Shown in pieces: positions 35,401 through 44,317 of a DNA stretch of 64,000 nt. The notes under the pieces are model-generated. The model did not search any database. It was not told the origin of the DNA and was given only the letters and a program-made list of their open reading frames with translations. Location of the stretch: assembly GCA_963754235.1 (NCBI GenBank), contig CAVWFK010000036.1:84192-148191 (forward strand). The letters are read 5' to 3'. This stretch comes from DATAYA01 sp963754235. GTDB lineage: Bacteria; Pseudomonadota; Alphaproteobacteria; Acetobacterales; Acetobacteraceae. Position 1 is the stretch's first letter; the number at the start of each line of letters is the position of its first letter. A program made the translations under genes and the position numbers.

Positions 35401-37270
35401 TCATGGAGCGCCCGCTGCGCCGGCTTGGTCGCGCACGATCCGGCTGCGCGTGCGGCTCTTGACGCTGAAGGTCTCCACCCGGATGCGCCTGGCCGCGAAC
35501 AGGGCCGCCATCGCCGCCTCGAACTCACGCTTGCCGAAGCCCTCCCGGTCTGGCCGCTTGCCGAACAGCTTGCAGGCGTAATTGCCGGCGTGCGGCGACT
35601 CGGAGACGTGGACGCCCTGCGCGTCGCAGCGATCGAGCAGGTCGAGGAACACGCTTCAACGGTGGCCTGCTGCGCTGTGCCGGCGAGCCCGCCGCGGGGC
35701 GCCAGCGGCATTAGACGCGCCACCTGCCCAGCGCAGGCGGACGGTAGCGCCGATGGCGGCATAATTGGCCTTGACGCGGCACAGGATGCGCTCGTTGGTG
35801 TCCTGCATCTCGCCGTCATCGCCCTCGGGCGTGCGAGCGTCCAGCGCGAGCGCATCGAGTTGTTCCACGCCGTCGAGGCGCCGTCGAAGATTGCCGGACG
35901 CGAGGCCGGCACGGCTCGGATGGCAGTTGAGCAGGACCGCGCCACCGATGGCGAGCGCGAGCGCATTGAGTTGCCCGATAAAGCGACGGACGATGCTGCG
36001 GTCGTTTTCATTTCCGCCGAGCAGGTCTGCGGCCGTGTCGAGCACCACCAGCTCGGCACCGTGTTCGATGGCAGCCCGTTGCAGTCGGTCAAACAGGTCC
36101 GTTCTCTGCATTCGGCCGTCTGTCGTGAAGTTCACCAGCACATTGTCCGCACCGACGCCGGATATCCATCGCACGCCGTCCAGGTCTGAGAAGTTCATCC
36201 CGACCGCGCGGTTGATCTTCTCCTGCCGGCGGTGCAGTTCGTCGGGATCGTCCTCGCAGAACAGGCCGAGCGTGCGGCAGCGTCGCACGAGCAGGCCGCA
36301 CCATGGCGCGCCGGTCGCGCACGCCGTCATGAGTTGCTGCGCGAGCAGCGTCTTGCCAGTGCCACCGTCGCCATAATCGCCGGTGACGTGCCCGCACGGC
36401 AGCCAATCCGGCACGATCCATCTGCGCTCGGGGATCGGCACCAGCGCGAGGTCGACGGGGTTGATGATGGCGAACGTTGGCCTGGAATCCTGCTCGGGCG
36501 GTGGCTGTTCGCCCGCGTCGCCTGCAACGTCGTCGGCTTCCGGGTCGGCCGCGGTCAGCATCTCGACCAGCAACTCGGCCGTGCCGCCGGCCGAGATCCA
36601 GTCGCTCACGTCGCCTTTGTCCGGCAGCCCTTGGCAGCGGCAGCACCCGCGCCGATGCGGCATACGGGCGCGATCTTCCGCCGCACGTCCGCAGCGTGAT
36701 CCCGGCCCGCCTGATCGTTATCGGGCAGGATCACGACATGGCGCCCGCGCAGGTGCTCCCCGAGGTGCTGTTGCCATTTGCCGGCACCGCCGGCGTTGCA
36801 CGTCGCGACCAGGCCGAGGGCCCGGAGATTGTCCACGTCCTTCTCGCCCTCGGCGATGAATACCGGCTGCGGCAGCGATTGGCGGTGATCAGCTCGGGTA
36901 GACGATACGGCACGCGCTTGATGCCCCTCGTGCTCCACGTCCAACCGCCGTTGCTATCCGGCCGGCGCTGCACAAAGGCTTTCGGCACCCGGCGCACGAC
37001 CTGGAAAAGCAAGTCGCCGTCTGCATCTCGGTAGTCGTAAGCAGCGATCACGTCGGGATCTGGCGGAGGCGAGCCGTGCACCTTGGCGTAGAGGTCGCGA
37101 TAGCCGCCGCCCTCACGGTGCTTGTGGTCGTACCATTCTCCGGTCTTCGGTTTCAGAGACTTGGAGCCACCATCGCCGAATCGGATTTCATCGCGGGTGG
37201 AGAGGCGTTCGTTTGGCGCGCCCCAAAGTTGGCGCGCGAGGCTCTCCATCTCGACCGCGTGGACGTTCAT
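35401..37270 (-). pseudogene. Toprim primase-helicase, several frameshifts
   Basis: One protein of about 620 residues split over frames. Residues 1-115 include RDEIRFGDGGSKSLKPKTGE and EWYDHKHREGGGYRDLYAK. A TOPRIM domain follows (VFIAEGEKDVDNLRALGLVA, HVVILPDNDQAGRDHAADV). Then a RecA-fold helicase has Walker A GDYGDGGTGKTLLAQQL and Walker B ELVVLDTAADLLGG. The C-terminal FLDLLDRCDAQGVHVSESP winged-helix part ends it. Breaks near 36880, 36630, 35690 and 35655. Likely replicates the right element from the adjacent repeats. Confidence 0.8.
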
Positions 37271-37670
37271 GCGAACGCCCCCGCCGCCACCGCCTTCTCA
37301 AGCAATCGCAACAAGATTTCGGCTTGCCGATCGGATATCTTGCGAAAGCTGATCAGGCTGGTGACGAAGCTGATTTCCCAGGTCGAGAGCACGTTCCGGC
37401 CATACTGCGCGCAGTCGCGCGCGGCGCCCCTCCAGCCGCCAACCCAGTATTCGAGCCGCTCGAAAACGTCGTGATCAGCGGCTGGTGGTTCGTCCTGCCG
37501 GCGCGTGTCTCCGCCGGCGATCAGATCGCACCAGCGCAACCCGTGGGCTTCGAGGATGCGGGCGGAGGGCGGCGCAGGCAGCGAGCTGCTCGCCCGCGGT
37601 CGCGCCGCCAACGGCGAGCTCGAGCGAGCCGAGCAGCCGATCGCGAACAGGTGCGGCGAGCGCGCTCATG
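37267..37670 (-). pseudogene. Phage-type hypothetical protein, frameshifted
   Basis: Starts MSALAAPVRDRLLGSLELAV and continues after a break near 37585 as RILEAHGLRWCDLIAGG, EWISFVTSL-type helices and RQAEILLRLLEKAVAAGAFA. It sits between the ParB-like and primase-helicase genes, overlapping both by a few bases. Not recognised. Confidence 0.5.
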
Positions 37671-38595
37671 GCTTGATCCTTCCAAGCCATGCGGCAATCT
37701 TCGGGGCGAGATCGAGAATTTGCCTGCGACTGCTTGCATCCATGCAAGCGAGCAGCGTGTTCGGATTATATTCCAGCAGGCCGTCCATCGCGCCCAGCAG
37801 AGCAGCGACCCCGTCAGGACGAATTCTTTCGTCCCCGATCCTGATCGAGCCGTCCTTGTAGCGGCGCGTCACCTCTGGCGGCAGCTCGCCCCCGAGCGGT
37901 GCGGACCCCGCGGCGGAGCCGCTGGTAGTGGACTTTTCCGGCGTCTTCTGCGGTTCGGGCCTGGTCCCGTAGTTCTGGATCGAGACCACCTGCGCCTCGG
38001 TGGTTGTCTCCTTCGCCGCCCTCAGCAGCGCGGTCTGGTTGTCATCGAGCCCCGCCTCGCGTGCGGCGGCCTTGGCCTCGGGGCTGATGGCGGCGATCTT
38101 GACCGCGCGTTGCACCTCGGTGCGATCGATACCGAGCTCGCGGGCGGCGGCGTTGATACCCTGATCAAGGCGACCGCGAGCGTGGGGTGCGTCTAAAGGC
38201 GCAACCTGCGCCTTTACCTTTTCCGCGGTGAGCCTGATCCACTCGGAGATGTGCTCGGCCCTCTCCTGCACCGTCAGCTCGGCGCGGTGCAAGTTCTCGG
38301 CGATCCGCCACAGCGCGCCCTCGCGCTCGTCCTGCAGGACGACCGCCTGGACCTCTCGATCCAGCCGGCGGCACGCTTCCATCCGATGGCGGCCCGCGAC
38401 CAGAATCGGCGTCACCTCGCCGTTCTCGCGGACCCACCGAACGGTGATCGGCGTTTTCTGGCCGATCTCGGTGATGCTGTTCATCAGGGCAGCGACGGCG
38501 TCCTCGTTTAGCTCGCGCTGCTCGGGCGGAACTTGTATCTGATCCGGGTCGAGCGGGCCGCTCCAGCCGCGCGATATGATCGGAGGGGCTCTCAC
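37666..38595 (-). CDS. ParB-like nuclease/partition-domain protein
   Basis: 309 residues. ParB-type core at about 15-110: LDPDQIQVPPEQRELNEDAV, SITEIGQKTPITVRWV, LVAGRHRMEACRRLDREVQA and IAENLHRAELTVQERAEHI. An HTH follows (INAAARELGIDRTEVQRAVK). The Ser/Thr/Pro linker leads to a C-terminal helical part. Likely binds DNA for partition or regulation of the right element. GTG 38595 overlaps the upstream stop as GTGA. Confidence 0.85.
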   Translation of the reverse strand: MRAPPIISRGWSGPLDPDQIQVPPEQRELNEDAVAALMNSITEIGQKTPITVRWVRENGEVTPILVAGRHRMEACRRLDREVQAVVLQDEREGALWRIAENLHRAELTVQERAEHISEWIRLTAEKVKAQVAPLDAPHARGRLDQGINAAARELGIDRTEVQRAVKIAAISPEAKAAAREAGLDDNQTALLRAAKETTTEAQVVSIQNYGTRPEPQKTPEKSTTSGSAAGSAPLGGELPPEVTRRYKDGSIRIGDERIRPDGVAALLGAMDGLLEYNPNTLLACMDASSRRQILDLAPKIAAWLGRIKP

Positions 38596-38792
38596 GTCCG
38601 CCTCCCCTCGACCACGGCGCGATGCCGCCGGACCCTCGCGACCGAGATCGCGCACACGGTGGCGACCTCGCCGTCAGTCGGCTCCCTGCCGAGCTGGGCG
38701 GTCAGCTTCGCGAGCAGCGCCTCGATCGTCGCCGTGCGGCCGGCGCTCAATTTGGGGCAGCGGCAGAAGGGATATCGCCTCAATCGGGCCAT
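38592..38792 (-). CDS. Small helix-turn-helix protein
   Basis: 66 residues: LSAGRTATIEALLAKLTAQL and DGEVATVCAISVARVRRHRA. Paralogue of 22139-22339, in the same position relative to the excisionase-like and ParB/DUF3102-type genes. Probable DNA-binding regulator. Confidence 0.65.
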   Translation of the reverse strand: MARLRRYPFCRCPKLSAGRTATIEALLAKLTAQLGREPTDGEVATVCAISVARVRRHRAVVEGRRT

Positions 38793-38920
38793 TGGCCTGC
38801 GTCCTTTTCGGGACGCGGGGTGCTTGCGCGGGACGGCCGGTTCGGGCAGAAAGGCGTTGCGAGTGCTGCCCGAACCGATCGCCCCCGGCGTGGCGCCTGC
38901 CGCGTCCGGGGGTTTTCGAT

Positions 38921-39181
38921 TCAGGCGGCGTGCTGTTCGCCGGCGGGCGCGGCCTTTGAGCGGAATCGCTCGGTTGCCGACGGTGCTCTGGCGACGGACC
39001 GCCGCATCCCGGACGCGGTGAGCCGAGCTTGATTGCCGATCCGTATTGCTTCGAGCTCCCCGCGAGCGACCAGTCGCCGCACCGTCGATTTGCTGACCCC
39101 CAGGATTTCCCCGGCTTCGTCGTAGCTGAAGAACGCCTCGCCACTCTCGGGCAGCGAAGGCGCGCTCGCCTCCTCGGACAT
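38921..39181 (-). CDS. Excisionase/AlpA-type HTH protein
   Basis: 86 residues. FFSYDEAGEILGVSKSTVRR followed by LVARGELEAIRIGNQARLT is a canonical HTH_17 (excisionase/AlpA-like) domain. A basic tail follows. In integrative elements such proteins direct excision or activate early genes. ATG 39181 is chosen over an upstream Met because the domain begins soon after; the direct repeats at 39290-39330 lie upstream. Confidence 0.8.
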   Translation of the reverse strand: MSEEASAPSLPESGEAFFSYDEAGEILGVSKSTVRRLVARGELEAIRIGNQARLTASGMRRSVARAPSATERFRSKAAPAGEQHAA

Positions 39182-39289
39182 CAGCTTACCGCGTCGACCA
39201 GTTCTAGCCGGCATCATCCTCGCCCTTTCACCGCGCACCGATGCGCATCAGGGGCGATCGCTTAGAGCGAAGGGCGAAGGTGTTTCACG

Positions 39290-39330
39290 GTATATAGTTG
39301 GGTGGGTTCCTACGAGTATTTAGTTGGGTG
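39290..39330. promoter_or_regulatory. Paired operator-like direct repeats
   Basis: GTATATAGTTGGGTG (39290-39304) and GTATTTAGTTGGGTG (39316-39330) differ at one of 15 bases, 26 bases apart, about 110 bases upstream of the excisionase-like start. Likely binding sites of an element regulator. Confidence 0.5.
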
Positions 39331-39380
39331 ACTTCTTACTCTTGCTTCTGGGCGGTGCCCGCATCGCGTTTTCCCGGGCT

Positions 39381-39842
39381 TCAAACGCGCGCCGCTGCTG
39401 AGCGAGCTCGGTCAGATCGGAGGCGCCCGAGCGGCTTCAGCTTAAGCCGGCCGAGCGCGAGCAACCTCTCGCCTTCTTCCAGGTCACGATGGAGGTTCGA
39501 TCGATCCTTCCGCGAGCTGGCCGCCCAATCTCTTATCAATTTCGAGCGGACACGTTCGGGAGTAAGAGAGGAACGGGCGATCACTTGGGAATGGTGAAGC
39601 TCGTGGGTGAACTTTTCTGCCTGCCGCTGAAGTTGCACGCGCCTTTCAAATTCCTCGAACACCTTCTTTCCTGTGCCGGAGAACCCCAGCACTTCAAGCA
39701 CACGGTCTCTCGCATTGGACATGTCGAGCGAACGGCCTTTGCGCCACTCGGCCACGCGATCGAGCCACGCCTGATGGTCAGTGTCCGGAGCATCAGATTT
39801 GGGAGTTCCCCGGCATCTTTTTCGGATCAGCCATTTCGGCAA
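39381..39842 (-). CDS. Hypothetical protein
   Basis: 153 residues, charged and helical (ARDRVLEVLGFSGTGKKVFE, RRVQLQRQAEKFTHELHHSQ, LHRDLEEGERLLALGRLKL). It overlaps the 3' end of the upstream gene by about 50 bases. Not recognised. Confidence 0.45.
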   Translation of the reverse strand: MPKWLIRKRCRGTPKSDAPDTDHQAWLDRVAEWRKGRSLDMSNARDRVLEVLGFSGTGKKVFEEFERRVQLQRQAEKFTHELHHSQVIARSSLTPERVRSKLIRDWAASSRKDRSNLHRDLEEGERLLALGRLKLKPLGRLRSDRARSAAARV

Positions 39843-40131
39843 AGTCGGTTACGCGCTCGGCGATGTTGCCGAGAAATTGGGATAGCCACTCGGGAAGCGG
39901 ATGCGATTTGGACTTCCCACCGGCACCCCACCTCATGAAAAGCCCGATCGCCGCCCATGCAAAAATCGGGTTTGCGTCGCTGTGGTCTGGCTTCTTGGCG
40001 CTGTCGATGTAATGCCGGTGCAGGATTTCCGCTTCTGCATCGATCCTGACAAACCGCAGCGCGCGCTGGGCTTCTGGTGTGCCCGCTGGCAGCCGCCTGC
40101 CGCGGCCGGATTTATCGGTCGGCGACGACAT
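39793..40131 (-). CDS. Hypothetical protein downstream of the integrase
   Basis: 112 residues: TPEAQRALRFVRIDAEAEIL, SDANPIFAWAAIGLFMRWGA, LPEWLSQFLGNIAERVTDFA. Its start lies inside the last codons of the integrase gene. Similar genes are known beside integrases in alphaproteobacteria, but I do not recognise a function. Confidence 0.5.
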   Translation of the reverse strand: MSSPTDKSGRGRRLPAGTPEAQRALRFVRIDAEAEILHRHYIDSAKKPDHSDANPIFAWAAIGLFMRWGAGGKSKSHPLPEWLSQFLGNIAERVTDFAEMADPKKMPGNSQI

Positions 40132-41392
40132 TGGCTGCGCTCCCCGCCCTCCGGGGTCCCATCACCATCTCCTCGGCCGCCATGCCGCCGTCCAGCAGCA
40201 ACCCAGCCCACTCGGCCAGCAGCTCGCGCCGGCGAGCCAGAAACGGCGCGCGCATGTAGGCGCCGCGCACTCCCGGCACCGCGTGCGCCAGCACCGCCTC
40301 TATGGCGTCGTGATCGCCCGGATGCCCCTCGTTCATGATCGAGCTGAAAGCGGCCCGGAACCCGTGCGGCACGTGCCGGTGGTGGTAGCCGATCCGGTTG
40401 AGCAGATAGCCGATCGCGTTCTCGCTCATGGGCCGGTGCGCGTGCCGCGCGTTCGGGAAGATCAGCGGCATCCGGCCGGTGAAAGGCCGCATGGCGCGCG
40501 AGCAACTCGACGGCCTGCGGCGACCAGCGGCACGACGTGTTCGGCTCTTCATCTTCATCCGCTCGGCCGGGATGCGCCAGGCCGGCTCGGCGCCGTCGAG
40601 CCCGTCGAGCTCATCCCAGCGGGCGCCGCGCAGCTCGCCAGGCCGCACCAGCGGTCAAGGCGAGTAGCCGGAGGCCGGCCTTGGTCGCCGGGTGGGCCGG
40701 CTCGGCCTCGGCCTTGCGCAGCATGGCGCGCAGCGGCGTCCAGCTCGACAATGGCGGGCTGCCGGGCCGCTGACGATCGGGCGAGAGCGCACCCTTCACG
40801 ACAGCCGCGGGATCGGCCTGCCCCACGCCGCTCGCGATCGCATAGACGAACACGGCGGACATACGCTGCCGAACCCGGTGCGCCGTCTCGACCGCCGGCC
40901 TGCGCCTCGATCGAGCGCAGCACGGCGAGGACCAGCGGGGCCGTGATCGGCGTTGACGTGCCAGGCGCCAAGCGCCGGGAACACGTGCGCTTGCAGGCTT
41001 TCCGAGCACGTCCGCTGCGTGCCGCTCGGTCCAGGTCGGAAGCTGCCGAGCGTGCCATTCGCGGGCGATCGCCTCGAAGGACTGCACCGCCGCGAGCTCG
41101 CGCCAGCGCGCGGCCGGCCTTGCGCATCGCGCCGGGATCGCGGCCGGAGCGCAGCACCGCCTTCGCCTCGTCACGCGCGTCGCGCGCGTCGCCGGATGCC
41201 GATGCCCGGATAGACGCCGAGCGCGAGCAGCTTCTCCTTGCCGGCGAAGCGGTATTTGAACCGCCACAGCCGGCCGCCCGCGGGCGTCACCAGCAGGTGC
41301 AGGCCGCCGCGCGTCCGCCACCTTGTAGGGCCGCTCCCGCGGCTTCAGTCGCCCGCACCTGCGCGATCGGTCAGCGGCACGGATACCCCCAT
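40112..41392 (-). pseudogene. P4-type tyrosine recombinase (integrase), many frameshifts
   Basis: About 427 codons. The DUF4102-like N-terminus can be read in pieces (KPRERPYKVADAR, then a region for GGRLWRFKYRFAGKEKLL). The catalytic half is clear: MRPGELRGARWDELDG (first Arg), PHGFRAAFSSIMNE (His-x-x-Arg) and VRGAYMRAPFLARRRELLAE (Tyr). At least six frame changes separate the pieces. It lies directly beside the 3' end of tRNA-Ser, the place where such enzymes integrate their element. Confidence 0.85.
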
Positions 41393-41550
41393 CGCGCCAG
41401 CCCGGCACCCCCAAAATACCCCCGCCTATCGTGGGCTGCTGTGAGCGCGCCGCGAATCGAATTGATGCGATTTGTGCCGGAAGATCGGCTTGACAAGAGC
41501 AAGAGTATCTGCCACGCCGTGGAACGCGCTGAAACGGGGTGGAGGGGTAT

Positions 41551-41566
41551 CTGGCGGAGGGAGTGG
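41551..41566. repeat. Right copy of the tRNA-Ser 3' end (att-like)
   Basis: CTGGCGGAGGGAGTGG: the intact tRNA gene's 3' end, including the encoded CCA on the minus strand. The same 16 bases occur at 23209-23224 and 15 of them at 4507-4521. Confidence 0.75.
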
Positions 41567-41642
41567 GATTCGAACCCACGGTGCGCTGTTCACGCACTCA
41601 CGCTCTCCAAGCGTGCGCCTTAAGCCGCTCGGCCATCCCTCC
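41552..41642 (-). tRNA. tRNA-Ser (GGA anticodon)
   Basis: 91 bases including an encoded CCA. Acceptor stem GGAGGGA pairs with TCCCTCC. The anticodon arm CACGC-TTGGAGA-GCGTG gives anticodon GGA. A long variable arm (about GTGCGTGAACAGCGCAC) and the GGTTCGAATCC T-loop are typical of class II serine tRNAs. It is the apparent integration site of the accessory block. Confidence 0.95.
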
Positions 41643-41671
41643 CGGGTCGCACCCCTATACCGCCGGCCGGC

Positions 41672-42754
41672 TCACTGGTCCATCGCCTCGCCCGCGATGA
41701 ACGCCTCGGTGCGCGCGCGCGCCGCTTCGTCGGTGAACTGCCGGGGCGGGCTCTTCATGAAGTAGCTCGACGGCCCGACCAGCGCGCCGCCCACGCCGCG
41801 GTCGAGCGCGAGCTTGGCGCAGCGCACCGCGTCGATCACCACCCCCGCCGAGTTCGGCGAATCCCAAACCTCCAGTTTCAGTTCCAAGCTGATCGGCACC
41901 TCGCCGAAGCCGGTGCCCTCGATGCGGATATGGCAGAACTTGCGGTCGGCGAGCCAGGGGACATGATCGCTGGGGCCGACATGCACGTCCCCCTCCGGCA
42001 GCGCCTCGGCGAGCTGGCTGGTGACCGCGCGCGTCTTGGAGAGCTTCTTCGAAACCAGCCGCGACCGCTCCAGCATGTTCAGAAAATCGGTGTTGCCGCC
42101 GAAATTGAGCTGGTAGGTGCGGTCGATCCGCACGCCGCGCTCGCGGAACAGATTGGTCAGCACGCGGTGGACGATCGTTGCCCCCACCTGGCTCTTGATG
42201 TCGTCGCCCACGATCGGCAGCCGGCGCTCGGCGAAGCGGGCGGCCCAGGCCGGGTCGGAGGCGATGAAGACGGGGATGCAATTGACGAAGCCGCAGCCGG
42301 CGGCCAACGCCGCCTCGGCATAGAAGCGCACGGCGCGCTCCGATCCCACCGGCAGATAGCAGACCACTATTTCGGTCGCGGTGCTGCGTAGGATTGCGGC
42401 CACGTCGGCGACCGGCTCGCGTGATTCCTCGATCACGCCGCGCAGATACTCGCCCAGTCCGTCGAGGGTCGGCCCGCGCCGCACCACGATGCCTGTGCGC
42501 GGCACCTCGGCGAAGATGCACGTGTTGTTGGGCGGTGCGCCGATCGCATCGGCGAGGTCACGGCCGACCTTTTCGGCGGACACGTCGAAGGCGGCCGAGA
42601 ACACGATGTCGCGCGCCCGGTAGCCCCCGAGCGAGGCGTGCATCAGCCCGGGGACCAAATCGCTTTCGGTCGCATTGCGATAGAATTGAACGCCCTGCAC
42701 CAGCGCGGCGGCGCAGTTGCCGATCCCGGCCAGGGCGACCCGAATTGCGGGCAA
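41672..42754 (-). CDS. ino1: Myo-inositol-1-phosphate synthase
   Basis: 360 residues, the size of the compact archaeal/actinobacterial type. The NAD-binding motif is VALAGIGNCAAALVQGVQFY. Further signature blocks are RPTLDG-like RGPTLDGLGEYLRG, GCGFVNCIPVFIASDPAWAA, IVGDDIKSQVGATIVHRVLT and YQLNFGGNTDFLNMLERSRL. The enzyme turns glucose-6-phosphate into inositol-3-phosphate, the first step towards inositol lipids or glycosides. The active-site Lys residues are in the KSQ and SKKLSKT segments. The tRNA-Ser gene lies 30 bases downstream. Confidence 0.92.
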   Translation of the reverse strand: MPAIRVALAGIGNCAAALVQGVQFYRNATESDLVPGLMHASLGGYRARDIVFSAAFDVSAEKVGRDLADAIGAPPNNTCIFAEVPRTGIVVRRGPTLDGLGEYLRGVIEESREPVADVAAILRSTATEIVVCYLPVGSERAVRFYAEAALAAGCGFVNCIPVFIASDPAWAARFAERRLPIVGDDIKSQVGATIVHRVLTNLFRERGVRIDRTYQLNFGGNTDFLNMLERSRLVSKKLSKTRAVTSQLAEALPEGDVHVGPSDHVPWLADRKFCHIRIEGTGFGEVPISLELKLEVWDSPNSAGVVIDAVRCAKLALDRGVGGALVGPSSYFMKSPPRQFTDEAARARTEAFIAGEAMDQ

Positions 42755-42983
42755 AGCAGCGCCTCCTTTCCGCGCTCAAGGCACGTGAAAAAACCGAGCT
42801 TGCGAAACAATGCTCTGGTCGGTTCCTCGCTGCCTCATCTCGGCTCCTTCGTCGCTCTGCCGGGCGTTCGTCATCGAGCTACAATGATTGAGCGTGCGCC
42901 AAGTTCCTGGCCCGGCCGTCGCCGGTGGTCCGCCTTGCCATCCTGGCGCCGGGGCGGCGATCCTGTCGCGGCATGGCGATCCG

Positions 42984-44291
42984 GTGACCCGCACCGCAGC
43001 CCTCCCCGGCCCTGACCATCCGTGGCGCCACCTGCCGCACGGGTTGGTCGCGTGGCCGCGCGGCCTGCTGACATGGCTCGAGCCCTGGTATCTCGCCTAC
43101 GCCCTGCTCGCGGTGGTGCAGGGCGGGATGCTGCCGATGCTGCTGCCGCTCGCCGCCGGCGGCGGCACCGGGGCGGGCGTGGTCGTGGGCGCGCTCAACC
43201 TCGCCGGCTTGGCGGCGCCGCTCTGGGGACATCTCGCCGACAGCCGTCAGCTCCACCGTGCCACGCTCGTCGTGGGCATGGCGGTGATCGCGGCGGCGCT
43301 GGCCGCCCTGCCGTTCGCGGCCACGCTCGCAGCCAAGGCCGCACTCGCGGCGGCCATCGGCCTCGGCTACGCGGGGGCCAACACGGTCTCCAGCATGTTC
43401 ATCGTCGAGCAGCGCCCGCAGCCGGAGTGGGATTCGCGGATCGGCGCGCTGCAGGCCTGCATCGGCGCGGGGCAAGTGGCCGGGCTGCTGGCGGCCGGGT
43501 TCTTCGGCGGCGCCTCGGCGCTGGCATTCACGGTCGCGGCCGGGCTGGTCGCGGCGGCGCTCGGCGTCGCGGCGGCGACCGTGCGGCCCTGCCGGACCAC
43601 CACCCCGCGCGCGGCGGTGACGGCGCGCGCGCCGCTCGGCGGCGAGGGCTGGGCGGGCGCGCCGCAGCGCCAGCTCCACCGCGTATCCTTGAGCGGGTTG
43701 CGGCGGCTGCTGGACGAACTGGCGCTGCCCTATGTCCGGCTGCTGCTGATCTGGTTCGCGGCCTTCGTCGCGATCGGCGCGGTGCTGACAATGTTTCCGC
43801 TGGCGATGGTGCGGCTGTTCGTCATGCCGACGCGGCTCGCCGCCGAGACCTATGCCGTCGCCGCCGCGATCAGCCTGCCGCTCTATGGTCCGGCCGCCGC
43901 CTGGGCGCGGCGGCGCGGCGCGCGCCGCGTGCTGGGCGCGGGGCTCGCGTGGCGGGCGCTGGCGCTGCTCGGTCTCGCACTGGCCTGCCGCGCGGCGCCG
44001 CAGGGCCAAGCCCTGGCGCTCGGCTGCTTCGCCGCCGTGGTGATCGCCTGGCCCCTGCTCGGCGTCTCCGGCACCGCACTCGCGGCGCAGACCGCGCCGG
44101 TGGAGAAGGGCGAGGCGCTGGGCCTGTTCAACGCCGTCTCCTCGCTCGCCGGCGCGGTCGGCGCGGTGCTCGGCGGCTGGGCGTTGCAGCGCTTCGGCTA
44201 TGGGCCGCTCGCCGCGGCGGCGGCGCTGGTGGTGATTGCGGCGGCACTCGCGGTGCGCGCGATCACGGCCCGCGCGTCCCCGACCGCCTGA
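42984..44291 (+). CDS. MFS transporter
   Basis: About 435 residues with 12 membrane helices in two halves. The first half starts WYLAYALLAVVQGGMLPMLL and contains LAGLAAPLWGHLADSRQLHR, the motif A-like loop of major facilitator proteins. The second half contains YVRLLLIWFAAFVAIGAVLT and ends AAAAALVVIAAALAVRAI. Substrate unknown. The start is uncertain; a TTG at 42888 would add 32 residues that look non-coding. Extremely GC-rich, which leaves long spurious frames on both strands. Confidence 0.8.
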   Translation: MTRTAALPGPDHPWRHLPHGLVAWPRGLLTWLEPWYLAYALLAVVQGGMLPMLLPLAAGGGTGAGVVVGALNLAGLAAPLWGHLADSRQLHRATLVVGMAVIAAALAALPFAATLAAKAALAAAIGLGYAGANTVSSMFIVEQRPQPEWDSRIGALQACIGAGQVAGLLAAGFFGGASALAFTVAAGLVAAALGVAAATVRPCRTTTPRAAVTARAPLGGEGWAGAPQRQLHRVSLSGLRRLLDELALPYVRLLLIWFAAFVAIGAVLTMFPLAMVRLFVMPTRLAAETYAVAAAISLPLYGPAAAWARRRGARRVLGAGLAWRALALLGLALACRAAPQGQALALGCFAAVVIAWPLLGVSGTALAAQTAPVEKGEALGLFNAVSSLAGAVGAVLGGWALQRFGYGPLAAAAALVVIAAALAVRAITARASPTA

Positions 44292-44317
44292 CGCGCCACC
44301 AGCTTACAGCGGCCATC

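Noticed and set aside
4507..41566. A single intact prophage
   Set aside because: There are two replication modules, two TerS genes and three att copies, but no portal, capsid, tail or lysis genes.
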